A stretch of 64,000 nt of DNA from Flavobacterium sp. Lineage in GTDB: Bacteria > Bacteroidota > Bacteroidia > Flavobacteriales > Flavobacteriaceae. Below, in pieces: positions 1-7,387 of this stretch; position 1 is the first letter of the stretch; every line of letters begins with the position of its first letter. The stretch is taken from assembly GCA_030151255.1 (NCBI GenBank), contig JASLED010000070.1, positions 69,166 through 133,165 of the forward strand, written 5' to 3'. The notes under the pieces are model-generated. The model was not told the DNA's origin. It worked only from the letters and a program-made list of their open reading frames with translations, and did not search any database. The position numbers were made by a program, and so were the translations under genes.

Positions 1-12
1 TTTAGGGTTTCT

Positions 13-30
13 GTCTCTCCGAAGAGAGAC
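13..30 (-). other. Stable hairpin with UUCG loop downstream of rpsO
   Basis: Positions 13-19 and 24-30 form a perfect 7-bp inverted repeat. Read on the minus strand the loop is TTCG closed by a C-G pair, the very stable C(UUCG)G tetraloop. It lies about 125 bases past the rpsO stop on the same strand, so it would sit in the leader of the next minus-strand gene, which is outside the window. In many bacteria that gene is pnp, but this cannot be seen here. Positions 31-70 next to it are a GTGTTG-rich low-complexity run. Confidence 0.5.
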
Positions 31-117
31 ATCAATTTGTGTGTTGTTGTGTGTGTTGTTGTGTAGTGTATGAAACCCAATGAAAAACCAGATAATTTAT
101 CTGTAATACAAGGTAAA

Positions 118-147
118 AAACAAAAAGAGGCGCGCGGGCACCTCTTT
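118..147 (-). terminator. Intrinsic terminator after rpsO
   Basis: Read on the minus strand, a 10-bp stem starting AAAGAGG with a 4-base loop is followed by a T-rich run (TTTTTGTTTTTT). It begins only a few bases after the rpsO stop codon, so it most likely ends or attenuates the rpsO transcript. Confidence 0.75.
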
Positions 148-155
148 CCTATTGA

Positions 156-425
156 TTATTTTCTAATATTCAATAATTTAATAATCTCACGATATCTGTT
201 AATTTCAGTTTTCTTTAAATAGTCAAGAAGTCTTCTTCTTTTTCCTACTAAAAGAACTAATGAACGCTCAGTGTTATAATCTTGACGATTTCTTTTTAAG
301 TGCTCAGTTAAGTGAGAAATTCTGTAAGTGAACAAAGCGATTTGTCCTTCTGCAGATCCTGTGTTAGCTTCAGCTCCACCATATTGTGTGAAAATTTCAG
401 CTTTTTTTTCTTTTGATAAATACAT
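156..425 (-). CDS. rpsO: 30S ribosomal protein S15
   Basis: The product is an 89-residue protein of the normal S15 length. It starts MYLSKEKKAEIF and carries the family features: an NTGSAEGQIALFTYRI segment near residues 21-36, HLKRNRQDYNT near 42-52 and the LVGKRRRLLDYLKK block near 59-72. S15 binds 16S rRNA at the central domain and is an early assembler of the 30S platform. The gene stands alone on the minus strand, has a strong hairpin terminator a few bases past its stop, and has a TACCTTTG promoter-like box about 60 bases upstream. Identity is certain from the sequence. Confidence 0.97.
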   Translation of the reverse strand: MYLSKEKKAEIFTQYGGAEANTGSAEGQIALFTYRISHLTEHLKRNRQDYNTERSLVLLVGKRRRLLDYLKKTEINRYREIIKLLNIRK

Positions 426-482
426 GCCAATATTCTTTTTAATGATTATTATGTACGAATTTTAGTTTTCCTAAATTCAGGG

Positions 483-490
483 CAAAGGTA
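483..490 (-). promoter_or_regulatory. Putative -7 box for rpsO
   Basis: On the minus strand this reads TACCTTTG, matching the Bacteroidota -7 consensus TAnnTTTG, 58 bases before the rpsO start. No clear TTG -33 element lies at the usual spacing, so the call rests on the -7 box and location alone. Confidence 0.4.
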
Positions 491-559
491 ATTTTATTTT
501 TTTATTTGCGCTATTTAAAATAGTCTTTTTTTAATTTTTTTCTTTTACCTCAACATTAA

Positions 560-1021
560 TTAATCATAAACTTTAGCAATTTCTTGATTTAATGCTTCTA
601 AAAATGCTTGATCTTCGGCTGTAAATGCATTTAATGTATTTGAATCGATATCTATTTGTCCAATATTTACATCATTTACAAATAATGGAACCACTATTTC
701 AGATTTTACAGTAATGCTACAAGCAATATAATTGTCTTGCGCCATAACATCTTCTACCAAAAAAGTTTTATTACTTAGTGCTACTTGCCCACAGATTCCT
801 TTTCCAAATGGTATAACTGTATGATCTGTTTCTGGACCAACGTACGGACCTAAATGCAATGTTTTGTTTTCATGATCCGCAAAATAAAACCCAACCCAAT
901 TATAATATTCTAGCTTCTGTTCTAACAACTGACAAATACTAATAAGTTTACTATTTAAAAGATTGTTGCTATTTAAAATTTCTTTTGCTTCTACTAAAAG
1001 CACTTCATAAATCGTACTCAT
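560..1021 (-). CDS. GAF-domain protein, free methionine-R-sulfoxide reductase-like
   Basis: The 153-residue single GAF domain resembles YebR/fRMsr, which reduces free methionine-R-sulfoxide. The hallmark blocks are present: GKGICGQ around Cys77, LVEDVMAQDNYIAC ending at Cys101, and SEIVVPL at about 107-113. In characterised fRMsr three cysteines act; the one normally ten residues before GxCG (E. coli Cys84) is His67 here, so the usual resolving cysteine is missing. The protein may use another reductant or be a ligand-binding GAF protein. I chose the ATG at 1021 because a start 42 bases further upstream (1063) would add a tail that the family lacks. No obvious operon partner is visible. Confidence 0.8.
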   Translation of the reverse strand: MSTIYEVLLVEAKEILNSNNLLNSKLISICQLLEQKLEYYNWVGFYFADHENKTLHLGPYVGPETDHTVIPFGKGICGQVALSNKTFLVEDVMAQDNYIACSITVKSEIVVPLFVNDVNIGQIDIDSNTLNAFTAEDQAFLEALNQEIAKVYD

Positions 1022-1226
1022 ATGTTTGTTTGTTTTATTTTCGGTAACAAAGATAATGGACATCTTGTCCTTTATATCAAATAAATATTCTATATCATCA
1101 ACCTTTATTAAAATATAAATACTAAAAAAAGTCCTTTTTTAGATAAAAAAACTAAAAACACTCTTTTATAAGTATAATAATTCACTTACTAAGTTTTAGT
1201 TAACACTTTACTATCAAGCAATTTTA

Positions 1227-1234
1227 TATATTTG
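1227..1234 (+). promoter_or_regulatory. Putative -7 box, possibly giving a leaderless mRNA
   Basis: The sequence TATATTTG fits TAnnTTTG and ends four bases before the ATG at 1239. With the usual 5-7 base spacing to the start site, the transcript would begin at or next to the start codon. No TTG -33 element is obvious. Confidence 0.35.
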
Positions 1235-1238
1235 TAGA

Positions 1239-1694
1239 ATGCAAAACAAAAGACTAATAAGCATCATCTTTTTAATAACCTTCCTATTTTCAAATATAGG
1301 ATGGTCTATTAGTGTGCATTATTGTCAAGGTGAAGCATATTATGGAAAACTGAATTATTCTATTCAGCAATTTGAAGATTCTTGTGATAATAAAATTACA
1401 ACCAAAAATGATGATTGCTGTGTAGATACTTTTGAAATTAGTGAAGAAGGACAAAAATCTGATCATGAACAATGTTGTAAAGACGATGTTATAAAAGTTA
1501 GCACATCAGATCAGACCATTCAAAAAACCTATTCTCAAATTTTTGAATTTGTTATTCCTGATTATTCTTGGACGGATTTAACAACGCCTGTTGCAGATTA
1601 TTCGTTACCAATTTTAGAAGCATTACACTATTATATAGATTCTAATGCTCCGCCGCTGTACAAACTTTATTGCAGGCTCATTTTCTACGCTTAA
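1239..1694 (+). CDS. HYC_CC_PP-type cysteine-rich envelope protein
   Basis: This 151-residue exported protein opens with a hydrophobic signal segment (about residues 5-24). It has the three marks that name the Bacteroidota HYC_CC_PP family: HYC at 27-29, vicinal cysteine pairs at 60-61 and 79-80, and PP at 138-139. The function of the family is not established. Its cysteine pairs and its position just ahead of a TonB receptor and an HMA protein suggest a role in copper or other soft-metal handling in the periplasm; that is inference. A six-bp-stem hairpin separates it from the receptor gene, which may be cotranscribed. Confidence 0.8.
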   Translation: MQNKRLISIIFLITFLFSNIGWSISVHYCQGEAYYGKLNYSIQQFEDSCDNKITTKNDDCCVDTFEISEEGQKSDHEQCCKDDVIKVSTSDQTIQKTYSQIFEFVIPDYSWTDLTTPVADYSLPILEALHYYIDSNAPPLYKLYCRLIFYA

Positions 1695-1712
1695 AAATTA
1701 ATACTCTTTAGC

Positions 1713-1737
1713 GTTGCCACATATTTTTTGCGGCAAC
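1713..1737 (+). other. Hairpin between HYC_CC_PP gene and TonB receptor gene
   Basis: GTTGCC at 1713-1718 pairs with GGCAAC at 1732-1737 across a 13-base AT-rich loop, followed by ACAATTTTTATTG. It is a weak terminator or attenuator candidate that could lower receptor expression relative to the first gene. Confidence 0.35.
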
Positions 1738-1772
1738 ACAATTTTTATTGTATTAATTTTAATTTTAAATCA

Positions 1773-4016
1773 ATGATTAAAAAGACATTAACTGTTGCAA
1801 TTTTTGCAATGGGATCTTTTGTATACGCGCAAGAAAACGTTGTTGGCCACATATATGACGAAAATAACGAAAGAGTTATTGGTGCAGCTATCTATTATGA
1901 AGATAAATCAATTGGAGTTACATCTGATGAAAAAGGACATTTCTCACTTCCTTACAAAGACAACAAATCAATTATAGTTTCGTATGTAGGTTATAAAGAT
2001 TATATTTTTAAACCCGATAACAAAAGTAGTTACACAATTACGATTGAACCAGACAAAACACTTGACGAGGTAATTGTAACTACACAACAACGCAATACAA
2101 GCCGTTCGATAAAAGGAACAACAAATAGTTTTACCATGAATAGCGGCGAATTATTAAAAGCAGCTTGTTGTAATATTTCAGAAGCTTTTGAAACTAATCC
2201 ATCTATTGATGTAAATTATACAGATGCTATTACTGGTACCAAGCAAATAAAAATGTTGGGGCTAACGAGTCCGTATATATTAATTGCAGAAGAAAACATT
2301 CCTTCTGTAAGAGGTGCATCACAAGTATATGGAATGACATTTACACCAGGAACTTGGGTAGAAAGTATTCAGGTTACGAAAGGAGCTGGAACAGTGATAA
2401 ATGGATACGAAAGTATTTCTGGACAATTAAATACCGAACTAATAAAACCTGCTACAGACAGTCGTTTCTTTTTAAACTTATACGGCTCTTCAGACGAAAG
2501 ATATGAAGCTAACGTACATGGAAATTACCATGTAAACGACAAATGGAGCTCATCATTATTTATTCATGGAAATACCAGATTGGGTAATCACGATTATAAT
2601 CATGATGGTTTTTTAGACAATCCGAAAGGAAAGCAAATAAACATAATGAATCGTTGGCAATATACGAATGTTGAAAAGGGAATTGTAAGTTTCCTTACCG
2701 CACGATATATGAAAGATAACAAATTGGCTGGACAAGTAGATTTTGACAAGAAAAAAGACAAAGGATCTACAACTATTTGGGGCTCTGAAATAAACACCGA
2801 AAAAGTAGATTTATCAGCAAAACTTGGTTATGTATTTCCAGATATGCCATTTCAAAGTGCAGGCTTGCAATTATCTTACAATTATCACAATCAAGATTCG
2901 TATTTTGGCTTAAATGTGTATGATATTAAACAAAATAGTTTTTACTCTAACTTTGTTTTTAATTCTATCATCAGCAATACGTTGCACAAATTCACTACAG
3001 GAATTAGCTTTACGTTAGACAAGTATGACGAAAATGTATTTGTACCAGGAATAAACAAAAACTTTAATCGTACAGATAACTCGCTAGGTGCATTTTACGA
3101 ATACACGTACGATAACACAGATAATTTTAGCGTTATTGCAGGTATGCGTGTTGATTACCACAATAGAATGGGCGTTTTTGCAACACCTCGTTTGCACTTA
3201 AGATATAATCCGTGGGAAAATGGAGTGCTACGTGCATCTGCTGGAAGAGGAAAAAGAATTGCTAATATTTTTGCAGAAAATCAAATTTTCTTCGCTACAA
3301 ATAAATTATTTCAAATTGATGGCGATAATGGAAAAATCTATGACTTAGATCCAGAAATTGCATGGAACTATGGTTTGAGCTTTACTCAAAATTTCCATTT
3401 CATTGGAAGAAAAGCAGATTTTACCGTAGATTATTACAGAACTGATTTTAAAAATCAGATTGTTGTAGATGCTGATTATAATTCTCATCAATTATTATTT
3501 TATAATTTAGATGGACAATCGTATGCTAATAGTTTACAATTTGAATTAAATTACAATCTTGTAAGAAATCTAAATTTACGTACAGCATATAAATACTATG
3601 ATATTCAAACCCAACAAAAAACAGGTAAATTTGAAAAAGCATATCAGCCTAGACATCGATTTTTTACTAACTTAGAATATTCTACTGAGAAAACAGAAAA
3701 TGGAGCACAATGGAAATTTGATTTTACTTATAATTGGTTAGGTAAGCAACGCTTAGCTTCTACAGCACAAAACGCAATAGAAAATCAACGTAAAAAATAT
3801 TCAAATCCATATTCGTTAATGAATTTTCAAGTAACTAAAATCTTTAGTCCGCATTTTGAAATATATTTAGGAGGAGAAAACATTGGAAATTATAGAGAGA
3901 AAAATCCAATTATTAGCGCATCAAATCCATTTAGTACAGATTTTGACACATCTGTTGTTTATGCTCCAATAGCAGGAGCTATGTATTATGCAGGATTACG
4001 CTATAAAATTCATTAA
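1773..4016 (+). CDS. TonB-dependent outer-membrane receptor, probable metal receptor
   Basis: The 747-residue product has a signal peptide (to about residue 20, ending VYAQ), a carboxypeptidase-like regulatory domain (about 23-95) with VIGAAIYYEDKSIGVTSDEKG, a plug domain with a vicinal Cys pair (C132-C133) in LLKAACCNISEAFE, then a beta-barrel ending in the aromatic-rich YYAGLRYKIH. This receptor class takes up substrates through TonB-ExbBD energy. The CC-containing plug and the HMA protein just downstream suggest a heavy metal or metallophore substrate, but the ligand cannot be read from sequence. I start at the ATG at 1773, which directly precedes the signal peptide; an in-frame TTG at 1728 is less likely. 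Confidence 0.85.
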   Translation: MIKKTLTVAIFAMGSFVYAQENVVGHIYDENNERVIGAAIYYEDKSIGVTSDEKGHFSLPYKDNKSIIVSYVGYKDYIFKPDNKSSYTITIEPDKTLDEVIVTTQQRNTSRSIKGTTNSFTMNSGELLKAACCNISEAFETNPSIDVNYTDAITGTKQIKMLGLTSPYILIAEENIPSVRGASQVYGMTFTPGTWVESIQVTKGAGTVINGYESISGQLNTELIKPATDSRFFLNLYGSSDERYEANVHGNYHVNDKWSSSLFIHGNTRLGNHDYNHDGFLDNPKGKQINIMNRWQYTNVEKGIVSFLTARYMKDNKLAGQVDFDKKKDKGSTTIWGSEINTEKVDLSAKLGYVFPDMPFQSAGLQLSYNYHNQDSYFGLNVYDIKQNSFYSNFVFNSIISNTLHKFTTGISFTLDKYDENVFVPGINKNFNRTDNSLGAFYEYTYDNTDNFSVIAGMRVDYHNRMGVFATPRLHLRYNPWENGVLRASAGRGKRIANIFAENQIFFATNKLFQIDGDNGKIYDLDPEIAWNYGLSFTQNFHFIGRKADFTVDYYRTDFKNQIVVDADYNSHQLLFYNLDGQSYANSLQFELNYNLVRNLNLRTAYKYYDIQTQQKTGKFEKAYQPRHRFFTNLEYSTEKTENGAQWKFDFTYNWLGKQRLASTAQNAIENQRKKYSNPYSLMNFQVTKIFSPHFEIYLGGENIGNYREKNPIISASNPFSTDFDTSVVYAPIAGAMYYAGLRYKIH

Positions 4017-4033
4017 TAATAAAAAGAAAAATC

Positions 4034-4363
4034 ATGAAAAAAATAATATCATTAATGGCAGTATTAGCTTTTTCTACGCTGTCTGTAAATGCACAAGAAA
4101 AAGCAAAACAAATAATCGATGTAAAAGGAAACTGCGAAATGTGTAAAAAACGCATTGAAAAAGCAGCTATCGGTGTAGATGGCGTTCGTTCGGTTGAATG
4201 GTCAGCAGATAATCAGGCAATGACTGTATTCATTAATCCGAAAAAAACAAATGGTTTAGCAGTACAAAAAGCTGTTGCCAATGCAGGACATGACACAAAG
4301 GATGTTAAAGCCACTGACGATGCTTACAACGAATTGCATTCTTGTTGTAAATACGAAAGATAG
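4034..4363 (+). CDS. Periplasmic heavy-metal-associated (HMA) domain protein
   Basis: The 109-residue product has a signal peptide (about 1-20, ending NAQE) followed by one ferredoxin-like HMA domain. The metal site is GNCEMCKK with Cys34 and Cys37, a CxxC as in CopZ/MerP-type chaperones. A second potential thiol site, HSCCKYER, lies at the extreme C-terminus (Cys104-Cys105). Being exported, it probably binds Cu(I) or a similar ion in the periplasm and works with the receptor 17 bases upstream. A strong terminator follows, closing the three-gene module. Confidence 0.88.
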   Translation: MKKIISLMAVLAFSTLSVNAQEKAKQIIDVKGNCEMCKKRIEKAAIGVDGVRSVEWSADNQAMTVFINPKKTNGLAVQKAVANAGHDTKDVKATDDAYNELHSCCKYER

Positions 4364-4370
4364 ATAAATA

Positions 4371-4402
4371 AAAAAGCACTAATTGAGGGATTAGTGCTTT
4401 TT
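4371..4402 (+). terminator. Intrinsic terminator after HMA gene
   Basis: AAAAGCACTAAT pairs with ATTAGTGCTTTT around a six-base loop, giving a 12-bp stem with a T-run, eight bases past the HMA stop codon. Confidence 0.9.
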
Positions 4403-4584
4403 ACTTTTAAAACAACAATATGTTATCTTGTAGTCAAACTCAAAAAACTACAAAATATTTTATTTACAGCTGAATATAATTTCAGTACAGTATGATTTTG
4501 GATTAGCTGCAAAAACTGATTATCTAAATGCACATATATATAATGCACATTATGATTATCGTTTGCAAAAGTAATGGGAGAGGG

Positions 4585-4620
4585 CTTTATAAAATATGAC
4601 TTTTATCATGTTTTATAAAG
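4585..4620. repeat. 15-bp stem-loop
   Basis: Bases 4585-4599 pair with 4606-4620 (CTTTATAAAA against TTTTATAAAG plus five inner pairs including one G-U), with a six-base loop. Confidence 0.6.
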
Positions 4621-4709
4621 TACTTAAGATAATTGACCAGTGTTTGTATTTTGAAATCCTAATTTTATTACTTTAAAATCTACATAAAAATAAATTTTAA
4701 AAAGCAAAA

Positions 4710-4740
4710 GAAATATGGAAAACATGGTTTTCCATATTTC
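4710..4740. repeat. Perfect 14-bp inverted repeat with 3-base loop
   Basis: GAAATATGGAAAAC at 4710-4723 is exactly mirrored at 4727-4740 with only ATG between them. The near-contiguous symmetry fits either a protein-binding palindrome or a very stable hairpin. Confidence 0.65.
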
Positions 4741-4885
4741 ATATTAGCACTTACAAATTACAAACACTATAAATCATTATGAGAATTGATTTTTAGTTGT
4801 GTGTAGGTCAAAGGAACATAAAAAAAATGAGTTCTACACAATTAAATCACAAACTTATCAACATAGTTATCACCAATTTTGCCAC

Positions 4886-5389
4886 TTACCCCCTATTTTG
4901 AGCAATGCTATGTTCCAAATATCTATTTATTTCAACTTCTATCCCCCTTCTGTATTGTATACTGATATAATTATCGCCAAATGGCGCACTAAACATAAAC
5001 ATAGGATTAGCTGGAAATTCATTTGTAGATCGAAATAAAAGGAAATTACTTTTACCTGAACGACCAGATTCTAACCATTCATTAAATTTATAAAAATCGG
5101 GCATTGATCTTCTTTCTCTAATTACCATTAAAACATCTTTCACTTCAGACCAAGCTAAGAATTTTTCCTTAAAGTAACTTTTATACAAAATACCTTTTTC
5201 ATCAATAGTTACTTTTATAAACATGGTTTTGTATAAAAAAACAAAAAACAAAAAGAACAATACTGTTGCAAAACACAGCATTAAAGTATTTCCTAAAAAA
5301 ATAAAAAAGATACCCATTGATAAAAATGGTCCTAAACACATGATTAATAATGTGATTCTGCTGCTATTATTATAATAATTATACGTCAT
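4886..5389 (-). CDS. Two-helix membrane protein of unknown function
   Basis: The 167-residue product has two adjacent transmembrane helices (about residues 12-34 and 36-56) followed by a soluble region that begins VTIDEKGILYKSYFKEKFLAWSEV. That pattern of a short helical hairpin plus a small beta-rich domain resembles bacterial PH-like membrane proteins, but no family is firmly recognised. It starts five bases after the BaiN-type flavoprotein gene ends, so the two are probably cotranscribed; nothing else points to a role. Confidence 0.7.
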   Translation of the reverse strand: MTYNYYNNSSRITLLIMCLGPFLSMGIFFIFLGNTLMLCFATVLFFLFFVFLYKTMFIKVTIDEKGILYKSYFKEKFLAWSEVKDVLMVIRERRSMPDFYKFNEWLESGRSGKSNFLLFRSTNEFPANPMFMFSAPFGDNYISIQYRRGIEVEINRYLEHSIAQNRG

Positions 5390-5394
5390 ACTTT

Positions 5395-6615
5395 TTATTT
5401 TAAACTATCTGCAATAGTATTTGCTGCTATAAAACTGGTTGTCCAAGCATTTTGAAAATTAAATCCTCCTGTAATGGCATCAATATTTAAAATTTCGCCA
5501 GCAAAAAATAAATTAGCGCAAATTTTACTTTCCATTGTTTTAAAATTAACTTCTCGTAAATCTACACCTCCAGCCGTAACAAATTCTTCCTTAAATGTAC
5601 TTTTTCCGTTTACCTGAAATTCTGCTTTTGTTAATTGCTCTGCCAAAGCCTGAATTTGTTTTCCGTTTAAATCTGCCCAAATAGTTTGCTCTGTTATTCC
5701 GGCTGCTACAACCAAACGCTCCCATAAACGAACAGGAAAATCAAAAAATCCCCTTTTTACAACTAATTTCTTTGCATGTGTTAAACGAAATGATTTTATT
5801 TCTGCAACTACATCTTCGATATCATCAAACTGAGGCAACCAATTTATTGTAACATAAAACTGATAATTCTTCTCTGCTAGCATTCTGGCTCCCCAAGCAG
5901 ACAAACGCAAAATACCAGGTCCGCTCATTCCCCAATGTGTTATTAATAAAGGACCTGTTGCTTCCAATTTTGTACCTCTTACTTTAATGGTTGCTGAAGT
6001 AGCCACACCCATTAAATCTTTAATTCGTTTATCTTTTACATTAAAAGTAAATAGAGAAGGAACTGGTTCAATAATTTTATGACCTACATCTTCTAAAATA
6101 CTCCATATTTTTGGGTTGCTACCTGTTGTAAAAACTAATTTTTCGCATGAGAAGCTTTCTTTAGAAGTATCTAATTTCCATCCTTTTTCATTCTGAAAAA
6201 TTCCTTGAACGCTAATTCCTGTTAAAACTTGAATTCCAGCTTTTTGTGCAAATATTTGAAAACAATCTATTATTGTTTGAGAAGAATCTGTAACGGGAAA
6301 CATTCTGCCATCATCTTCAATTTTAAGTTCTACACCATGTTTATCAAACCATTCTATTGTATCACCAGAACAAAATTGATGAAACGGACCTAATAATTCT
6401 TTTTCTCCTCGCGGATAAAACTTTACCAAATCTTTTGGATCAAAACACGCATGAGTAACATTACATCGTCCTCCGCCAGAAATTCTTACTTTCGACAACA
6501 CTTCTTTTCCTCGTTCTATAATAGCTATTTTTAATTTTGGATTTTTCTCTCCAATATTAATTGCTGTAAAAAAACCTGCTGCTCCACCTCCAACAACAAT
6601 TACGTCATAATGCAT
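5395..6615 (-). CDS. BaiN/RdsA-family FAD-dependent oxidoreductase (HI0933-like)
   Basis: The 406-residue flavoprotein begins with a Rossmann dinucleotide motif, VVGGGAAG at residues 7-14, followed by the family signature KVRISGGGRCNVTH near 42-55. The C-terminus has FVTAGGVDLREV and FAGEILNIDAITGGFNFQNAW, which are the usual FAD-closing blocks. This family includes 3-dehydro-bile-acid reductase BaiN and the HI0933 proteins; most members have no assigned substrate and the same is true here. It is the first gene of a two-gene minus-strand unit. Identity at family level is firm. Confidence 0.92.
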   Translation of the reverse strand: MHYDVIVVGGGAAGFFTAINIGEKNPKLKIAIIERGKEVLSKVRISGGGRCNVTHACFDPKDLVKFYPRGEKELLGPFHQFCSGDTIEWFDKHGVELKIEDDGRMFPVTDSSQTIIDCFQIFAQKAGIQVLTGISVQGIFQNEKGWKLDTSKESFSCEKLVFTTGSNPKIWSILEDVGHKIIEPVPSLFTFNVKDKRIKDLMGVATSATIKVRGTKLEATGPLLITHWGMSGPGILRLSAWGARMLAEKNYQFYVTINWLPQFDDIEDVVAEIKSFRLTHAKKLVVKRGFFDFPVRLWERLVVAAGITEQTIWADLNGKQIQALAEQLTKAEFQVNGKSTFKEEFVTAGGVDLREVNFKTMESKICANLFFAGEILNIDAITGGFNFQNAWTTSFIAANTIADSLK

Positions 6616-6655
6616 ATGCTAAAAGAATTAATTTTTTATTTTTAGGTATAAACCT

Positions 6656-6663
6656 TACCTTTG
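6656..6663 (+). promoter_or_regulatory. Putative -7 box
   Basis: TACCTTTG matches TAnnTTTG, 56 bases before the ATG at 6720, in the region between two divergent genes. Confidence 0.4.
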
Positions 6664-6719
6664 TTAGTACAAATATACTTACTTACGATCGCATCCAAGG
6701 CATAGAAAAATTAAGAATT

Positions 6720-7274
6720 ATGAAAAAGTTACCCTTTTTAGCTTTGCTAATTTTGTTTGCTATGTGTAAGTCTGCTTCACATATCAATACAAAAACAACC
6801 AAAAAAGAACTTACTGTAGAAGAACGCATTGAAGAAATTAAAGAAGAAAACAGATTACCTGAAGCTTCTGATGTTTTAGATTTACCTAATTACGCACAAG
6901 TAAGAGATAATTTTAGATCTGTATCTGACAAAACCCGAGAAAATTATTTAGAAGGAATGAGAGCTGTAGAAAGTCAATACAGCGTAGTTATCTTAACACA
7001 AGGTTTTAAAGGGGAAAACATCAGTATCAAAAACGATTCAAAATCTTTTTACAACGGAATGACCATGAGCGATTTGGCTACCGGAATTGCAAAATCTGTA
7101 CGTGTAGACAACGGAAAGAATTTTATGATTTACGACAGCTTTACTAAAGGAGAAATTGTTATTTCTAGCGACAATGCTAAAATGTTTAAATTCATTTATA
7201 TAATGAAAAACAATAACAACAAAGAAACTCCTTTTAAAGTTACTTTTAGCAATACTTTGCGCCCAATAAGATAA
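6720..7274 (+). CDS. Exported protein of unknown function, possible lipoprotein
   Basis: The 184-residue product has a short hydrophobic leader (about 3-16) ending LFAMCKSA. Cys17 could be lipidated, although Met at -1 is unusual for a lipobox. A charged stretch (VEERIEEIKEENR) follows, then a mixed alpha/beta region. I do not recognise a family. Its stop codon overlaps the ATG of a 37-codon frame, which suggests the two are translated together. Confidence 0.7.
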   Translation: MKKLPFLALLILFAMCKSASHINTKTTKKELTVEERIEEIKEENRLPEASDVLDLPNYAQVRDNFRSVSDKTRENYLEGMRAVESQYSVVILTQGFKGENISIKNDSKSFYNGMTMSDLATGIAKSVRVDNGKNFMIYDSFTKGEIVISSDNAKMFKFIYIMKNNNNKETPFKVTFSNTLRPIR

Positions 7275-7387
7275 TGGAGCAACGAGATATAATTTTACAA
7301 TTGATACAAAAAATGACTCTTGCATTAAGGGCCATTTTTAATTTATTACCTCCTGAGAAATTTGATAAAAGCGTAAAAAAAACTTAA
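7274..7387 (+). CDS. Small 37-residue protein, translationally coupled
   Basis: An ATG that shares one base with the preceding stop (TAATG) opens a 37-codon frame beginning MEQRDIILQLIQKMT and ending VKKT. It is an amphipathic helix followed by LLPPEKFDK. The overlap with the upstream gene and the regular helical pattern favour a real small protein; its 3' end overlaps the convergent gene by four bases. The function is unknown and no homologue is recognised with confidence. Confidence 0.5.
   Translation: MEQRDIILQLIQKMTLALRAIFNLLPPEKFDKSVKKT

Larger units (their letters stand above)
4403..4885. other. Gene-free stretch between convergent genes, with two long hairpins
   Basis: No convincing coding frame was found on either strand. 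Two strong inverted repeats lie inside it (4585-4620 and 4710-4740). Neither is followed by a clear T-run on the plus strand. The stretch lies between the 3' ends of the HMA gene and a minus-strand membrane protein gene, so the hairpins may be transcript ends, mRNA-stabilising structures or part of a small RNA. Confidence 0.5.

Noticed and set aside
31..70. GTGTTG-rich low-complexity run as a possible repeat element
   Set aside because: It is a short irregular run without defined units; it is only noted as part of the leader region.
1290..1472. 60-codon minus-strand frame inside the HYC_CC_PP gene
   Set aside because: It is the antisense shadow of a well-supported gene and shows no family features.
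1728..1772. TTG start for the TonB receptor
   Set aside because: It would put 15 residues ahead of a good signal peptide; the ATG at 1773 is a better start.
4435..4574. Short plus-strand frame reading like an outer-membrane strand (VQYDFGLAAKTDYLNAH)
   Set aside because: There is no start codon and only about 46 codons. It may be a decayed gene piece, but a chance frame in AT-rich DNA cannot be excluded.
4799..5038. 79-codon plus-strand frame
   Set aside because: It runs antisense into the membrane protein gene at 4886-5389, has no recognisable motif and unusual amino-acid content (many His, Tyr, Phe), so it is a chance frame.
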